This document shows positions 1 to 19,638 of a stretch of 64,000 nucleotides of DNA, one piece after another. The stretch is from Tyto alba (taxonomy: Eukaryota; Chordata; Aves; Strigiformes; Tytonidae): assembly GCF_018691265.1 (NCBI RefSeq), contig NW_024881296.1, positions 1,264,779-1,328,778 on the forward strand, read 5' to 3'. Under the pieces are notes generated by a model. That model made no database searches. It saw nothing but the letters and a program-made list of their open reading frames with translations, and was not told the origin of the DNA. How positions within the stretch are numbered: the stretch's first letter is position 1; every line of letters begins with the position of its first letter. The position numbers were made by a program, and so were the translations under genes.

Positions 1-417
1 GACATCATACTGCTCTGTTTTCCTTCCTACTATAAGCTCTCCTTTCAGCAGTGACTTTAGCTTTAGGTCTTTGCCTGCCTTCCTCCCTGATGGACTAAAA
101 CTCCACGCCAGTGTCTTGTTCTGATAGTTTCTGCCAGCAATTTTACTTCTCGCTTGGCTTCCTTTGGCACTCTCCTAGCTGCCTATTTGAGGGTGTAGGT
201 GAACAGAGCTTTTTCAGTTTGACTGCTTGCCTTCCACCAAGCAAGAGTGTTAGAGAGGCCTTCCAAATTTGCTTAACTGAGTGTGTGGTGAATAAGGTGC
301 TACCCCTCAGTAGGAGCAGTGTATTCTTTAGAAGAATGTTATCTCCAGGACAGAAAATGGCATATTTTTCAAGACTTTTTATTTGTCCTTAATGACAGGC
401 AATATTTCTTTACACAG
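1..417 (+). other. SLC1A4: SLC1A4 intron, 3' part
   Basis: This sequence lies before the first visible exon. It has stops in all + frames of any length and ends in a pyrimidine-rich acceptor. I see no earlier SLC1A4 exon in it. Confidence 0.85.
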
Positions 418-6233
<5,816 letters not shown>

Positions 6234-9200
6234 ACTAGAAGCTGTTTGTCAACACGCGTCCCAGAGCTGGACCAGGGACTTGTTAACGCTCCTAGACGTT
6301 TGCAGTGCTAACAAGAGCTGGATGGCTCTTGGAAGTTTTCGGTTCTGGTCTGTTTTGAAATACGCTGGCCTGGGGAAAGGGAGGGAGGTGGGGTGGGCAG
6401 AGAAGGGGTGCTGAAGAAGAACACGCGCTTTGTAATAGTATTTTGATAATTCATATGTATACACGTATATGTGTTGCATGTGCACACACATATACATGTA
6501 TGTGAAAACAATGCCATCGAGACTTCTGGTTTAACAAGACTTCTGTTAGTAGAGGCTCATAAGGGTTGGAGATGGGAGAGTAGACAAACCCAGCATGTGC
6601 TTTCTGTAGGGAAAAATTAGTAGGCTTATTGTGCTGCTGTTCGAATGGAGATGCAGTCTAGAAACTCCAGAGTGGGTGAAAATGTTGCTTAAATTTAGTT
6701 TCTGTCCTGGAAACACTTGCCGACCATTACAGACACGATATGAAGCAAAATTTTTCTCCCACTGCCTTTCCTCTCCTGTTCTCCAATCTTTTAAAAATGT
6801 CAAATATATCCTGAAAACTAGCTTTTTCTTTGTTTTTAAAATTTTTTGTTTCATATCTGAGTTAATAGCTTATAGGGGTCCAACCCTTGTTCTGTTCTCC
6901 CACTGCATTGCAGCTCACAGCAGCTTTCCTGCCTTGTGATGAGTAACTCCTAAACTTTGGGACCAAACATAGGAGGTCTTTGTGCAGATCAAGGAGCGGT
7001 TTTCTCCTTTCCTCTAACCAAGCTGTTAAGGAAGAAATCCAGAGGAAACACAAATTTTGTTAAAGTAATCCCTCTGGGGCTGAAAAAAATGTAGTCTGGT
7101 CCAGCATAAATATGTCTGAAGGAGTCTTGCCTTTAACAATATCAAGAAATCAAGAAGTCAGTTCACTTCATGAAAACAGGTGTGCTCCTTTGCTAGCACG
7201 CCATGTCCTGCTCATGTTTGTTTAATGGGTCACTCCAAACAAGTTAAGTCATACCCCTCTTCCAGCAAAATTGCGCAGGGGAGGAAAAAATCTGAACACG
7301 CAGCATGTGGGAACTGACGACAGGCAAGTCGTGAGTGTTGGCTTGAAAGGGGAGGAGAAGAGGTGAGTTTGTAACCCCGTGTAGTTCAGTGATCTCTATG
7401 TGTTGGGACAGCTGCGTACCTGTTCCTGCTAGGAGTTTGGTCCTGCTATAAATGTCCTTCTAGCAGCAGCTTACATTTAGTAATTTTGGGTGGTGCTGGG
7501 CCGGGGTAATGCTTCGTGGCAGATGGTAACCTTTGCTTGAGGCTGAGCCAAATGCTTCTGGATTCTGACTCCACCTTATTTCTTTTACAACATACTTCCT
7601 GAATTTGCACCCCAAACCTGAACAAAGTCCGGCAAACTCATTGCAAAGATCCTGTTGATTTATCTTGGCTTTTTGGACAGCAAATAATTACAAAATTATG
7701 GCTGTGCATATGCCAAGATTTGCCTGGACTTGTGACGCTTTCCCTTGGCTACTTTAGCAAGATGATTGCATATGGTCAGTCTCCACACTGTTAATTCAGC
7801 AATATATATTTGCACTTAGCTTTGATATAAAGTAATGCCAAGTCTCCCTTTTTCTTCTCCTCTCTTGCTTCAGAGGAAGCTGTCTTAGAAAGATACCCCT
7901 TTGCTGATGTTTATGTTCATGGCACTAGGAAGAGGCAACTCAAATTTCATAGCAGCAGCCTTCATTTGCAAAGCATCCTTCTTGGTAAAGGGACACAATG
8001 AATTTTGCAAAAAGACGCTCAGAATGAGATGTGGCTACCTCTGAGGGAAAACACAGTGAGTGCGTCATCACTGGCTGTTTAATCATGTGCAGCAGGGCTA
8101 TGCAAACAATCAAAAGTAGGAAAGGATTAGTCAGCCCACTGAGAAACTGAAGGTGAAGTTTCTTTTTAACCAGTTTGTTTATAACCATGTCCACAAAATT
8201 TGTTCATTTCTTGGCTCATCTTCAAAATGTAAGGAGACAAACACAATTCTCTGGGGACATCCTTTGCTCAGTATTTATTGTTTTATTTTTCAGCAGATCA
8301 AGACCCACTGAAACTTTGCATTTCCTCCCATTAGAATCATCCCAACTCCTTTCAACTCAGGAAACCAAAAGCGCACTTTGTAGCTGACAATGAAAGTCAA
8401 CAAATAAGAGGTTTTTTTTTAAAAAATGTTGGAGGTTTGAAAAAATGGTTTTCAACAAAACCCTTTTTTTTTTTTTTTTTTTCCAAACAAGTCTAATTAT
8501 TTCTTTGAAAAATCTGAATGCACCAGAATCTCAAATACTTTGATTTTAAAGCAGTATATGGATGTTTCAAGGAAGCTGAAAATCATGACTATTCCCTGTG
8601 GGCTGGGTTTCTGTAGTTGCATTTTATCCCTCGTCAGACATTTAGCTCCTCTGATACTCTCCCTCACCACGACACATGCAGCTGGGATCAGGACACGAGA
8701 GCAGGCAGCCCTCAAATGGCAATTCCCATGAAGCGTCACAGCACCATTTTGGACTATAGCATTTCTCAATTTTTATTTTTTTCACCTAGAGCTGTTGTTA
8801 CCCACAAGTAAAAGTACTTGTCTGGGCAAGTCCAAAGGCTGGGCTTCCTCACAAGCAACAGCTTGCTATTACTGTACTGATGTTTTTGTCCTCTGGTGCT
8901 GCAGCTTGATTGTGCCTCATCCTTGTAGCAGTGTGTAGCTGTGGCAAGTTTCTTTCTGACAGTAGATCCCAGGAAATGGTAAATTAAAGCAAATACCTCA
9001 GAGTCGTCTTAGTATTTTCCAATAGCAATTCAGAAGCTCAGGGTCTTTGCTGAAGAATGCTTCTCCCAGTCCCCACAAGTGGATTGCCACGTTTTGCATC
9101 AATCTGAATGTCTAGTTCCATGTAAAGCTTGATAGAGCACTCAGATTTAAGGAGGTCAAATCATTCTCGTGGCAGGAGTTGAACCAAGGAAATTCAACAC

Positions 9201-10015
9201 TCCTGGAAACAGCTGCCATAGGGTTTATATGAACCATGAGTATTTGCGTCTTGAACCTGCCAGAAATCTGTAATCTTACAGAAGCCCCACTTTAGACTTA
9301 CAACGGTGCCAGTTCTTTTGTTGTTCGTGCACAGCAAGAGGGAACCCAGAGTTTTCCATGGAAGCAGGAACGCTGGGTAACTGCTGCTTGTCAGAACATC
9401 ACCTTGGTCTTTTCTGTGTCATCTGTGTCAAAAATCACATTTCTTGCTTTTGTGTGATGTTCCCATTCCTTGTGATGGCCATGCCACATCTTCTAGGGCT
9501 CTCCACCTGCCTTCAGATGTTTTTTTCTTAAGGTACAAATGTAAAAGATCCAGTATTTACACTGGGACTGTAAAAAATGTGGCACATTTCAACAACTGCC
9601 CTTGTAACAACGTGAATCCTGACTGAAAGCCTGATGAGATGGATTTGTCATTTGCTTCAAGTGGTCAAGGTCTTGAGGTGAGGCCGCTGTGAGGGAAATG
9701 AAAGGGCTGTTGAAGAATGTGCATTTTAGATGCTGTCCTTGACCTGCAGTGCAATGTGCTACACTGGGAGGTTCCTGTTTCAGGTCCCCGTGCAGCCTCA
9801 CTCCAAGAGGCTGTGAGCTGAGGGGGTGCAGCCAGTAGTACCTGCTCTGCTCTCACACAGGCACTCCACAAATCTGGTGCTGGTGTGGTATTTAACTCCG
9901 GTATCTCTTGACCAGACGTATGTTTATGTTATCCCAACATGATTGTAAATTGGAAACCTGTAGTCAGTTGCTTTTTCTTTCAAGAGGAAATAAATCCCAT
10001 CTAGAAAACCCTATT
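6234..10015 (+). other. SLC1A4: SLC1A4 3' UTR (probable extent)
   Basis: Sequence after the TGA at 6231 has no further coding match. An ATTAAA variant lies at 8983-8988 and the first canonical AATAAA on the + strand that I found is at 9989-9994. This suggests a 3' UTR of about 2.8-3.8 kb. SLC1A4 mRNAs in other vertebrates have long 3' UTRs, so this length is plausible. An alternating purine-pyrimidine stretch (CA/TA rich) lies near 6455-6500 and a T run at 8464-8482. The exact end is inferred. Confidence 0.5.
9989..9994 (+). terminator. SLC1A4: Candidate SLC1A4 poly(A) signal AATAAA
   Basis: This is a canonical hexamer on the sense strand, 3756 bases after the stop codon. It is followed within 30-40 bases by a T-rich stretch (TATTTTTCTTTCC, then TTTTTT). 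It is the first canonical signal I found downstream of the gene; the ATTAAA at 8983 is an alternative. Confidence 0.45.
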
Positions 10016-13000
10016 TTTCTTTCCAGTTTTAGCCTTTTTTGCGGAAGGTACAAATTCTCTCCTTACGAAACCAGTCTACAATAGCTCATGTCCTACCCTC
10101 TAGGACAGTGATTGCTTTTTGGGAGAAAGATAGAGGAATATGGAAGAGAACAGTCTGCAAGCCTTTGGTGTATGCTATCCCATTTTGTCTCCGATGCCAT
10201 TTATTCTATCACTTTTACCTTCTCGTTTTCAGTGAGGTTTCTTTGACTGTTTTGGACCATCTTTTATTTCTTCTTTTCCAGGATTGGCTTTCCACTCCAT
10301 GCTTTATCCATCACTGCCTGATCTCATCCCGTTTCCTGGAATGTTCTATGCTGGTTTTATGTATTGGCGGCTCAGGCGTAAATGGGAGAGTGGACAAGGT
10401 TTTGAGGGTTCCAGCTGGTCCTTGGGAAAGTAGTTTGCATTCTGCCTTGCTCGTGTCCTTAACTCACCAGAGGTTTGTGAGATTTAACAAATTATAGAGT
10501 TGATCTGAGAGTGCGGAGCAATATCTGTCTCTCATCCTGAGAAAGGTGCTTGTTCCGTGCTGTGGGATGTGGCTATGGATTGCTGAAAAGCTGTAGTGAG
10601 CAATGGGGGGTGCCAGCACTTGGCTGCTATTAGGGTATTTTCAGTAAAGACCCATTATTTCCAGGAACTGAGCTTTAGCAGAGCCTCGGCTGGTGTGTTG
10701 GTAATTGCACTACAAGATTCAGTAATTGCAAAGGACTTTAAACCCTTCTGGGGATGTCTTTTGCAATCACGATGCCTTTTGTGTTGAGAACAGACTAGGG
10801 CCAAATCCAGGGCTTCCCGTGGAGGGATGTGACAAACAGGACTGTGTCCTTTGGATGTAACAGAAATGTGGAGCCAGCCAAAGTGCCAAATCAGTTGGTG
10901 AAACAACCTCTACTTTGTCTTTCTGGGCAGCCCTGTTACTGGCTGAAGAGGCAGTGCCTTGAGCCAGAGGTGGCAAGAGGTTGCAGGGACAGTATGAGGG
11001 GCAGGAAGGTTTTATATGTGCTTGCTCTGTTCCTATACTCTTCCTGGGACATTTGTTGTGGCCGGTGACAGAGATGGACATGAGCCAGTGTCACCATTCT
11101 TAGACTCGTTCTCCTGTGGTTCCTCTATATTTTACAGCAAGAATAATGAAAACTGAGGCATTTAGGCAGTTCCTCCTTCAGTCAAGTCAAGTGCCTTGGT
11201 ATCTTTGTGGCTGACCACCTTGCCGTATGTTGTCAGTTATGTCCTTGAGAGCTTGCAAACAGTACAAAACCACCGCTTCATTCTGCAAAAATTTGCAATG
11301 TTGGTCCACTATCAGGGCTGAATCTTCACTCTGGTCCTCTGGTAGCACAGCACGTTTCTGCAACCACTGGAAAGCATCCTCCTGTTGGAAATCATAATTT
11401 TTAATGCTGACCCTCCCACAAGCAGTAAGCAATGGGCCTCGGGTAGGAAGTCAAAGGTCCAAAAGACAAACTCATTAAAGGAAAAATGTCACGTCTTCAT
11501 TGATGGTAACTGGACCATGGCAGTTCATAATCACTCACAGTCCTGCCTGTAGTGACTGATCCTGTGACAGATGAACAGCACAAACTTAAGCAGGTCACAT
11601 AAATCTGCCTGTGCTTCCTTTTGGTAAATTAAGTTTACAGATACTTACCTGTATCTCACAGGCAATAGTGTGGAGGATAGTGAATCGCTGTGTTTGGAAA
11701 GCACTCTTAGGACACAGAGCTCTAAATCTTAAATAAGAATGAACTTTTCAAAAATATGAAAGGAATCAAATAATTAAAGTATGCATCATGAAGTCAGACT
11801 TGCATTGTGCTAGAGTATGACTGACTTTGTGACAGAAAGGAAATATCCAGTGCCTGCCTTTGCTGGGCTAATTCAGGGGAAACTAGTGTCAGTGTGAGTT
11901 GCATTTCCAAAAGCAGATGTGATTTAGTCAAGGAGGGCACAGTGCCCTGTTATTTCTGCCTCCTTCCATCTACACCTGGCATGCCATTAAAGATTAGCTT
12001 CAGGTAAATTAACAGACCCTGACATGGATTCAACATCTAAATTAGGAGTCCTGACAGCTTAGTTTCTATGGAAGAAAGAGCTTTTCAACTAAAAGGACCA
12101 AGTTGTCTTGTTGGCAGTATGGGTGAAAAAGGTGCAGAAGAAGAAGAAAGAGCTGGAGTGTTGCAGAGGGAGCATCACAGAAGACAGGGTAAGCAAGCGG
12201 AGAAAGAAGCTAAGACCTGAAGGAAGCATCTTTTCATTGGCATTTTGGTACAGAGAGCATCAAAAAGACTGCAGGCATTTGTCTGGCATGTAGCAGGGAT
12301 GATGCAAATCCTTGCTGGCTGACTGGCCAGGATTTGCAGGGAGAGGCACTGCTGAGTGCTGCTGTTTCTGAAGCACATGGTCACTGAGCAACAAGGAAGC
12401 ATGCAGCGTGCCACCGTGGAGCTCTGGTAAGCCGCTTCTGGCTGCTAGCCATGACCACATAGAAATAACGGTACAGTTCTGGATCAGGGATTGACCCACA
12501 TTCCTCTTGCAGGATAGCTAGGACAAATGCTGCTCAGATAAATACATGGTAGCCATTATTCTCCGAGGACAAAGAAGACCTTGTTATCTATGTGAGCATT
12601 TTGATGAAAGCCATGTTCGCTTGCTATTTCAGTTTCAGGGAGGAGGGAAAAGGATACAATAAATGATTTGAAACTTTTCCCAGACATTGGGCTACACGTT
12701 AAGACAGTTGCCACTGAATATTTTAAGTCTGATGAGAAGTGATCAAGAGCCTTATTAGGCTCCTGTAGCTCTCTGTCTTCACGTCGGGGCACGGGCTTGG
12801 GAAATTAATGTTAACGTGGTATTCGTTCTCTGCATGGGGTCTTTACAGACATTTGTGACCAGCAGACACCGTTTCACAGCTGCAGAAGTGAATGCATGCA
12901 GAAAAAGGTGAAAGAATGCTTCCTTGAGTCATGCAAAGAGTCACCAAGCAGACTAGGAGCAGATCTCGAATCCTAAAGCCAAGGTAGCTAACAACTGTCA

Positions 13001-16000
13001 CCTCTCTAAAAACATATAGGGGTGGGTTATAAATACATTTGAGTATTGATACCAGACTAGTAATAGCATATTAGTGCAGGATGATCACTTCTCTTTTTGG
13101 AGGGATGGAAGGGGAGAAGTGTAGACGTAGGAATTCTCTTCCCTCTAGGATGGGTTTTTTAATAGAAAAGGAAAAAGAAAATCTCTGTCATTCAAGAGTT
13201 CACGGTACTGTTACCAAATTCTATCTCGGTGTCAGCAGATATGCTGTCATCAACAGCTGTGAAATCTCATTGGATTTAACCATTGATCTCGATGCCAGCA
13301 GGAGGCGAGGACTCTGGACATTTCAGCACACCAACTGCTCTTACTTGAAGTCCTGCTCCAGAAACATTTATACTTGTGTTTCCCAAGGCCACAGATGCTG
13401 TTTGCAAGGCAAGCAGGCCTACTGACAGGAACCAACATGAGGAAATTCATTTTGAGCCAACCCTGTGGTAATGCAAAGCTAACTGTGTGGTTTTAAGCCA
13501 CAGAGACCAAGAAATTTGGTATTAGATGTTCCTTAGGATAGTTTTTGCTTGCTCCTTCTGATAACGACATTGAGAAAGTAATACCATTCTTTTGCAAGCA
13601 TGTATTTAGTAACTGAAGCTAAACTGCATGTGGCACATTGGTGCAACTTAAGTTAATTGCAGTTACATGCTGCAGAAAGAAATTACCAAGGGGAATCTCT
13701 GAAGGAAACTGTTTACATATGTCTGGATCCCCATGGATGACATTTCCACAGAAAGAATTGTGCTTAACCATAAAAAGTACTCCAAATATTAACTGGTTTG
13801 GATTGTAGCTTTTTTAAGAACCAGAAGGAATGCCACAAAATGGGTGGGCCAGGGCCTTCACTGGTGTGCATTAGTGTAGTTTCCTGAGCTTTCAGTTGCC
13901 TGTGAACTTCTGATGGAGGCAGTACCTCCTTAGCAGCATAGGGTTTTGGTCTGGCCCTCTTAAGATATTCATGTTCAGTAAAGCAGCAATAAAAGAACAT
14001 TTTAAAAACTTCTTGGCTGTAACTAGAGGCATTTTCCTTGCTCACAGTCTTCTTACGACACGGTGCCTCCCACAAGAAAAATGTGTTTCCTAGATGGTCA
14101 GTGTTGAGGCAAAAGCAAAACTTCCTAATTTTTTTATCAGTTTTCCTTCTCTGTATCCTTCTTGCAGTGTCTGCCCTGACCCCAGCAGGACCAGGCTCCT
14201 GTAATACCTAGATTAAATTTAAGGATATTCTAGTCCCATGTGAGGATACAGACTGTCTCACATCCTGTTATGAGGGGATGGAGATGTAGCTTCAACTTCG
14301 GAGGAGGGGCTGGGTTGAATAACACCCTACTTCATTAAGGCAATACCGTAATGACATTTTACACTTAATAAATCAAGTAATTTTGACCAAGCTAGCCCAG
14401 CCCTGGCTGCTTCCCTGCTCTGCCCCACAGTAGATGCTCTGTTGAAATTACTTCCCTGAAGACCAGTGTGGAGGTAATGTGTTTGCCATCCCTGAATATT
14501 CCAGTCTTTTAAGATTATAGTCTTATTTAGACTCTCTCTGTTACTATCCCGACTATGCTTCGGTGAGGTCATCCACCAAGCACGTGCTGTACAAGATGGA
14601 GACCACGTGTAGCACTACAAATAGCTGAGCGTACCTCTGCTAAATGGGAGATGAGCCTCTTTTTCTCAATTGCTTCTTGGTTTTAGCAAGCTGAGACTGA
14701 CTCACGCTCCATGAGGGTGAAGATTTTGGTTAGATTTTGATTAATCCCTCTAGATTCAGGGACAGCAGGACCACCCCTAAGACGTGAGGAGTCTCCTTCT
14801 GCAGCAGAGGTATACAGTCTGCCTTATTACCCTTAAAGGTGCCTTGTCCTGGTTCCTTTCAGGACAAATTCCAAGTTGCTCTTTGGCTCTTCAGTATAAC
14901 TATGCACCAAAGGTGAGAGATTCCATTGTCCCTGGAGACAGGAGGGAGCACATGATGTCCTGGTGTGGGGCAGGGAAAGTGAGTTTCACTTCTTTATCCT
15001 GTAAGCTCTCTGTCAGCAATCCTGCCTCTGATGCGTGTATGCGTGTGTGTGCTTTTATTTCTACATGAACACAAATTGCTCTAATTAGCAGGGAGGATTC
15101 TTGTATTTTTATACGCTAAGCCATTCAATTAATTACTTTAATAAAACGACAGACAGATGAACTCTGAAATTCACTGCCATCTGCTCTAGTACAATCCAGT
15201 ATCACTGATACAAAGCTATCTGCCTTCAGATAAAACCTAGTGCTTAGAGTAACCACTCCGTTCAGTAAGTACTTGTGCCACGTGGGTGTGTTGGTCCCTG
15301 TGAACGTCTGTAACTGTTCCTCTTTTAAAGCTATGGGTTTGATCCATGTGGCTCTGTATCAGCCTTTTTATTATCTACCAAGAACAGATGTATGTGCACG
15401 TATGCAAAAAAAAAGGACCATATTGCTGTGTCTGGGGGTGTGTGACCCTGTGGTAGATATTACAGATGTTTATTGTGTAATGCACCCTTCGGCGTAAAAA
15501 ACTCTCCCTGCCTGCCTGGGGAGAAAACAGTCCTGTGGCTCGAGTTGAGATGGTTTGTTGCATTAGGAGGGTGACACATTAGGATGCTCTCTCTCTCTCT
15601 TTTTCCCTTCTATCATGGAAATGTGTATTTGTTCTCTCTTTGTGTAGCTTCTCAATCTGAAATAAAAATCACCCCGAATAGAACTCACGTTTCCATCTTT
15701 GTTTGGGGAGGACCTAGCCTTTTAGCTGGATCAACCTCCCATAGGCAGCTGGGCGGCTTGCTGGACCAGGCTCTCAGGCTCTCTCACCCAAGCAAACTCT
15801 GCAACCCCTTTGGAAATACCCCTGAATGTGAATTGTGTAACTTGCTATTAGGGTCCACTTCCTCAGGCCATGCCCTTTGCATCACGGATTATTGGTGTAT
15901 CACTTCATCTAACCCCTTCCCCTGGAGCCCAGGGCAAGCCTAAGCAGGGTAGCATTTCTCCAAGCCAGGCTCTCAGCTCTAAAGGGGCTTTGGGAGAGCC

Positions 16001-19000
16001 CAGATTAGTAGGTACTTTTTATTGACGTGCGCCATACTGGAGTAGAAGGGCTGACAGACAGACCTGCTGCCAAGCAAATGGACTTTTTTCACTGGAGGAG
16101 GATTGAGGAGTGGGAGAAATCATCCAACGATGAAAAATCCTTTTCAGTAGGCATCCGGACTGGTAGGTTCAGAGGAGTTTTGCATTTTTTACCCACAGTC
16201 AGTCTGAGCAGTGTGCTGGTTCCAGAATTGAGGGTCTGGGTTTGCTATCAATGTGGTTTTGATACAGCTTTTCCATTAAAAGCTCCTATGTCTCCCTAGG
16301 GTAGATTTTATCCCAAGATGCACAATGCAGAACATCACAAATACTGAAAAAAATCTACTACGTAAGTATAGTTTGGTTAGTTTCAAGTATTAAATTCTGG
16401 TCCTAGAACTAATAAACAAGGTTGGAAAATTTGCAAGAATTGCAAGCACCAGAAGAAGTATAATTTGAAAGACCTGCCCATCTATGACTTACAAATTGTG
16501 ACTGGTATTATGTCTTGGTATGTGAATTTTATGAAACCGTCAGTGTGTGGTTTCCAAAAAGCCTGCCTGACCTCATGGTTGTTTCTGTCTTCTCGCTTCC
16601 TAGCTGAAATCCCAAGAAGATACTGGGAGGAATATGAGACCAGCAAGCTAACAGAGGTGTCCTCTTGATCCTTAGCCTCTAGCCGTTCAAATGTCAGCTT
16701 TGGATACAGAGGTGGCTGCTGCCTAAAACAAGCAGGTTTTCTGAAATCTGAGGTAAGTGGTGGTTGTCGGAGCTGTAGTGCCTCGCCATTTGAAACACAT
16801 GAAGCTTTACGAGACCCATGGAAAAATGTGGAATGATTGCTTGTCTTTAATGAGAACTGAGTCAAGTCTTAGACTGAGTCCTAGCTGACTCGGGCCAGAC
16901 GTTATTAGATCTTGCTAGTTTCTTACGATATTTCAACAAAAAGATAAAAGTTGGAAGAAGTTCTATTTAAAGTTCAATGAGTTTATTCTGTTTTTTTACC
17001 ACCAACAACCAATCCGGCCACATGCTTTCCAATTTCTTACTAATTTCATCTTTTTTTAAGAGGAAGACAGTTTGGGGGATCATGCTTCTCGCTTCTTCCT
17101 TCTAAAAAGCACTAGGCAGGCAACACACATTTGTCTAGTTCACATGAAGAAAAGCATTTAAAAATAAATTTATAACAAAAGCTGCCGCTATTGTTGTAAC
17201 TTAATATTTGCAGAGGAAATCCAATTATAGCCAAGGATCTGATTAGTCCTCTTTTTTTTTAATCCCCAGTTTGTCTGATTAAGATAGATACAATTGTAGG
17301 CAAGTGCTCTGTGAGTTAGTTAAACAGAAGACCATTCTGTTCTGCTGTGGCATGAATGGTTTGAGTCAAACAGGTTCTGTGGTACAGCTGTGCTAACAGA
17401 TCATCTTTAAAACACGTAGATTGATGTTAACTTGTTGAAAATCAAATCTCTGCTGTCTCCCCATTATGAGCATTCACGCGAACGTACAGGTACATTGTAC
17501 CTCTCGGAAGACTCATGAGCTGTGATGTGCATGAAAATAGTTTGGCGAGCTTACAGCTAACTTGCTGTTCTTGCAAGTTTTGTACCTTGGATGTTAAGAG
17601 TCAAGCCATCATGCTGTGGAAGATACCTGTGGTTTTAAACAGGGCGGCTAGGGTAGCAGCCGGAATTTATTTCCTCATTTTGAAAGTTATTCTCATGATC
17701 GTGAGGGTTGGGTTTGTCAAAATATATTCCAGGGACCAGACAAATTACAAACTGTCTCTGAAACCTAGGACCAGAGCTGCAACGCAAAGCCACTCCGCAG
17801 GCTTGGGTAACAACACTTCACCCCCTCTGCAGGGTAGTGATCAGCAAGGCCGTGTAAATTACTGTAATTGCTGTGTTACCAAAACATGTACACAGTCGGG
17901 CAGATCTGGATTCTCTTCATCATGTTGTGCTAGATTATAATTAGATGGCGATGCCTACAGCCACTAGAGTTTGAGGGAGGCCTACAAACATTCGCAACTC
18001 AAATCTCGCAAGCGGAGTAGGTGCCAACCAACAGCAACCAAAGCATTAAGATGAAGCTTCCCTGGTACTGCATCGTTAAGCAGCTCAAGTAATTTGACTC
18101 ACTGAGCATCCTGAAGGCACCAGGCTTTGTGCTTTTAGAGGTATCATTCTCGCTGAGAGAGGTAATCAGTGTGGCCAAACTCAGTATGAGATCTTACAGA
18201 AGGGGAATACGGTATTTATTTACATTTTAAGCTGATTCTACCCACCCACACTCATTCTCTTACAGATTTAATTCACTCACACCCACAAGCAGTGGCACAT
18301 GGTCGTTCAAGCGGTATGTCCCCTATCACTTGTGTGCAACATAAGCAACAAGGGATGAGGGCTGTCAAATCCTTACTACACCTCCCAGTTTTGGGACAGT
18401 TCTTTAATAATTTTTTAAGAATCAGTAGTTGTTTTGTGGTGATCCTTTGCTGAAGTCTCTCTTCCTGCTGGGCTGCCAGGAGAAGGAATGGGAAATGCGA
18501 TATGCTGCCATCCTCCCGTTACCAGAGAGGAGGGTCTTTCACGAATAAGTTGTGTGTGCTGTGGTCTTATTGGTGTGCGGACCTTCGGGGCTTGACAAAA
18601 ACAACATAGTCTCAGATTTTTTGCTGGGAATGGTGTCATTTGTTATGAATACAAGCCGTTCTTAAGCCCCCTCCCCTGCTCTGCTATTTCTTCTGAGGCT
18701 TGCATAAACAGATTTTCATTCACACCAATCCCAGTATTTCTTTTACAAATCTCTCCATTGACGACTGGTTCCTGCAGATCCCAGCTCTGAAGATCCTCTT
18801 GGTTCTGTTCAGGACAACGTACAAATGACAAAGGGCCAAGACATGCCAGCAATTAGAATGAAAAAGAAATCCCTCACACTCCCCACTGAAAGCAGCAGTA
18901 AAATCTCACATTTAAAAAGTAAAATTAATCCCAGTTATTCATTTCCCATTATAATTCACATTCATCAAAAGCTGCTACCACCTCTTGACCATCCGGCTCC

Positions 19001-19630
19001 TATTCATTTCACAGCAACTTGTTCCCTTCATCCAGCAAGAGGAAAGGTGAAGCGTCTGGACCACCCCAACTCCATCCCATTCATCCCCCCCTGCGCCACG
19101 GCACTTGATCTGCAGCTGCGTGGGTGTTTTAGAGGGCCTGGACAGAGGTAAGGAGACACTTTGGGGTAATATGGAAACATGAAACGCCTGCCTTTGTGGC
19201 TGGGTCTCCTATTGCAGGCGGTTTGGCCAGGCTGTTTGTGGTGTGATGGGTACATCGTGTGGCCAGAAAGGAGAAGTGCAATATCTAGTTGACCATTTTC
19301 TTGGACTAAATCCTGCCACTGCCCGGCTGAGCAACTGAGCGGTAAAGAAGTGAAATTGCCCAGCTGCTAGCACTGGGGTTCATTTCTCTGCACTTCAATG
19401 TTGACACTAAAATAGATGTCACTCTAGATTTTCCTCTGTTCTTCATTAATCCTGCTTTACATGTTTCATTTGTCAGTTCCCCTGGGTGTGCTTAAGTCAT
19501 ATCTTCAGGTGCTTCTCCGAAATCAGGAAGAAAAAGAAGCAGCTACCATTTTTAGGAAATATTTAACAATAGTGCACTAGTAGTTATGATGATCTAGAAG
19601 AGTGAGGGAAAGTTTATAGGCTTTCGATGA
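10016..19630. other. Intergenic region, no gene recognised
   Basis: I read both strands and found only short frames without family resemblance or well-placed splice signals. The longest are 152 codons at 10039-10497 (+) and 141 codons at 17515-17940 (+). A short CT microsatellite is at about 15586-15600. Regulatory elements may be present, but single-sequence reading cannot show them. Confidence 0.6.
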
Positions 19631-19638
19631 GTCTTCAG

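Noticed and set aside
10039..10497. 152-codon frame downstream of SLC1A4
   Set aside because: No recognisable domain, no conserved-looking pattern and no supporting promoter or splice signals.
17515..17940. 141-codon frame
   Set aside because: Cysteine-rich but without a signal peptide, repeat spacing or known family; chance is the simplest explanation.
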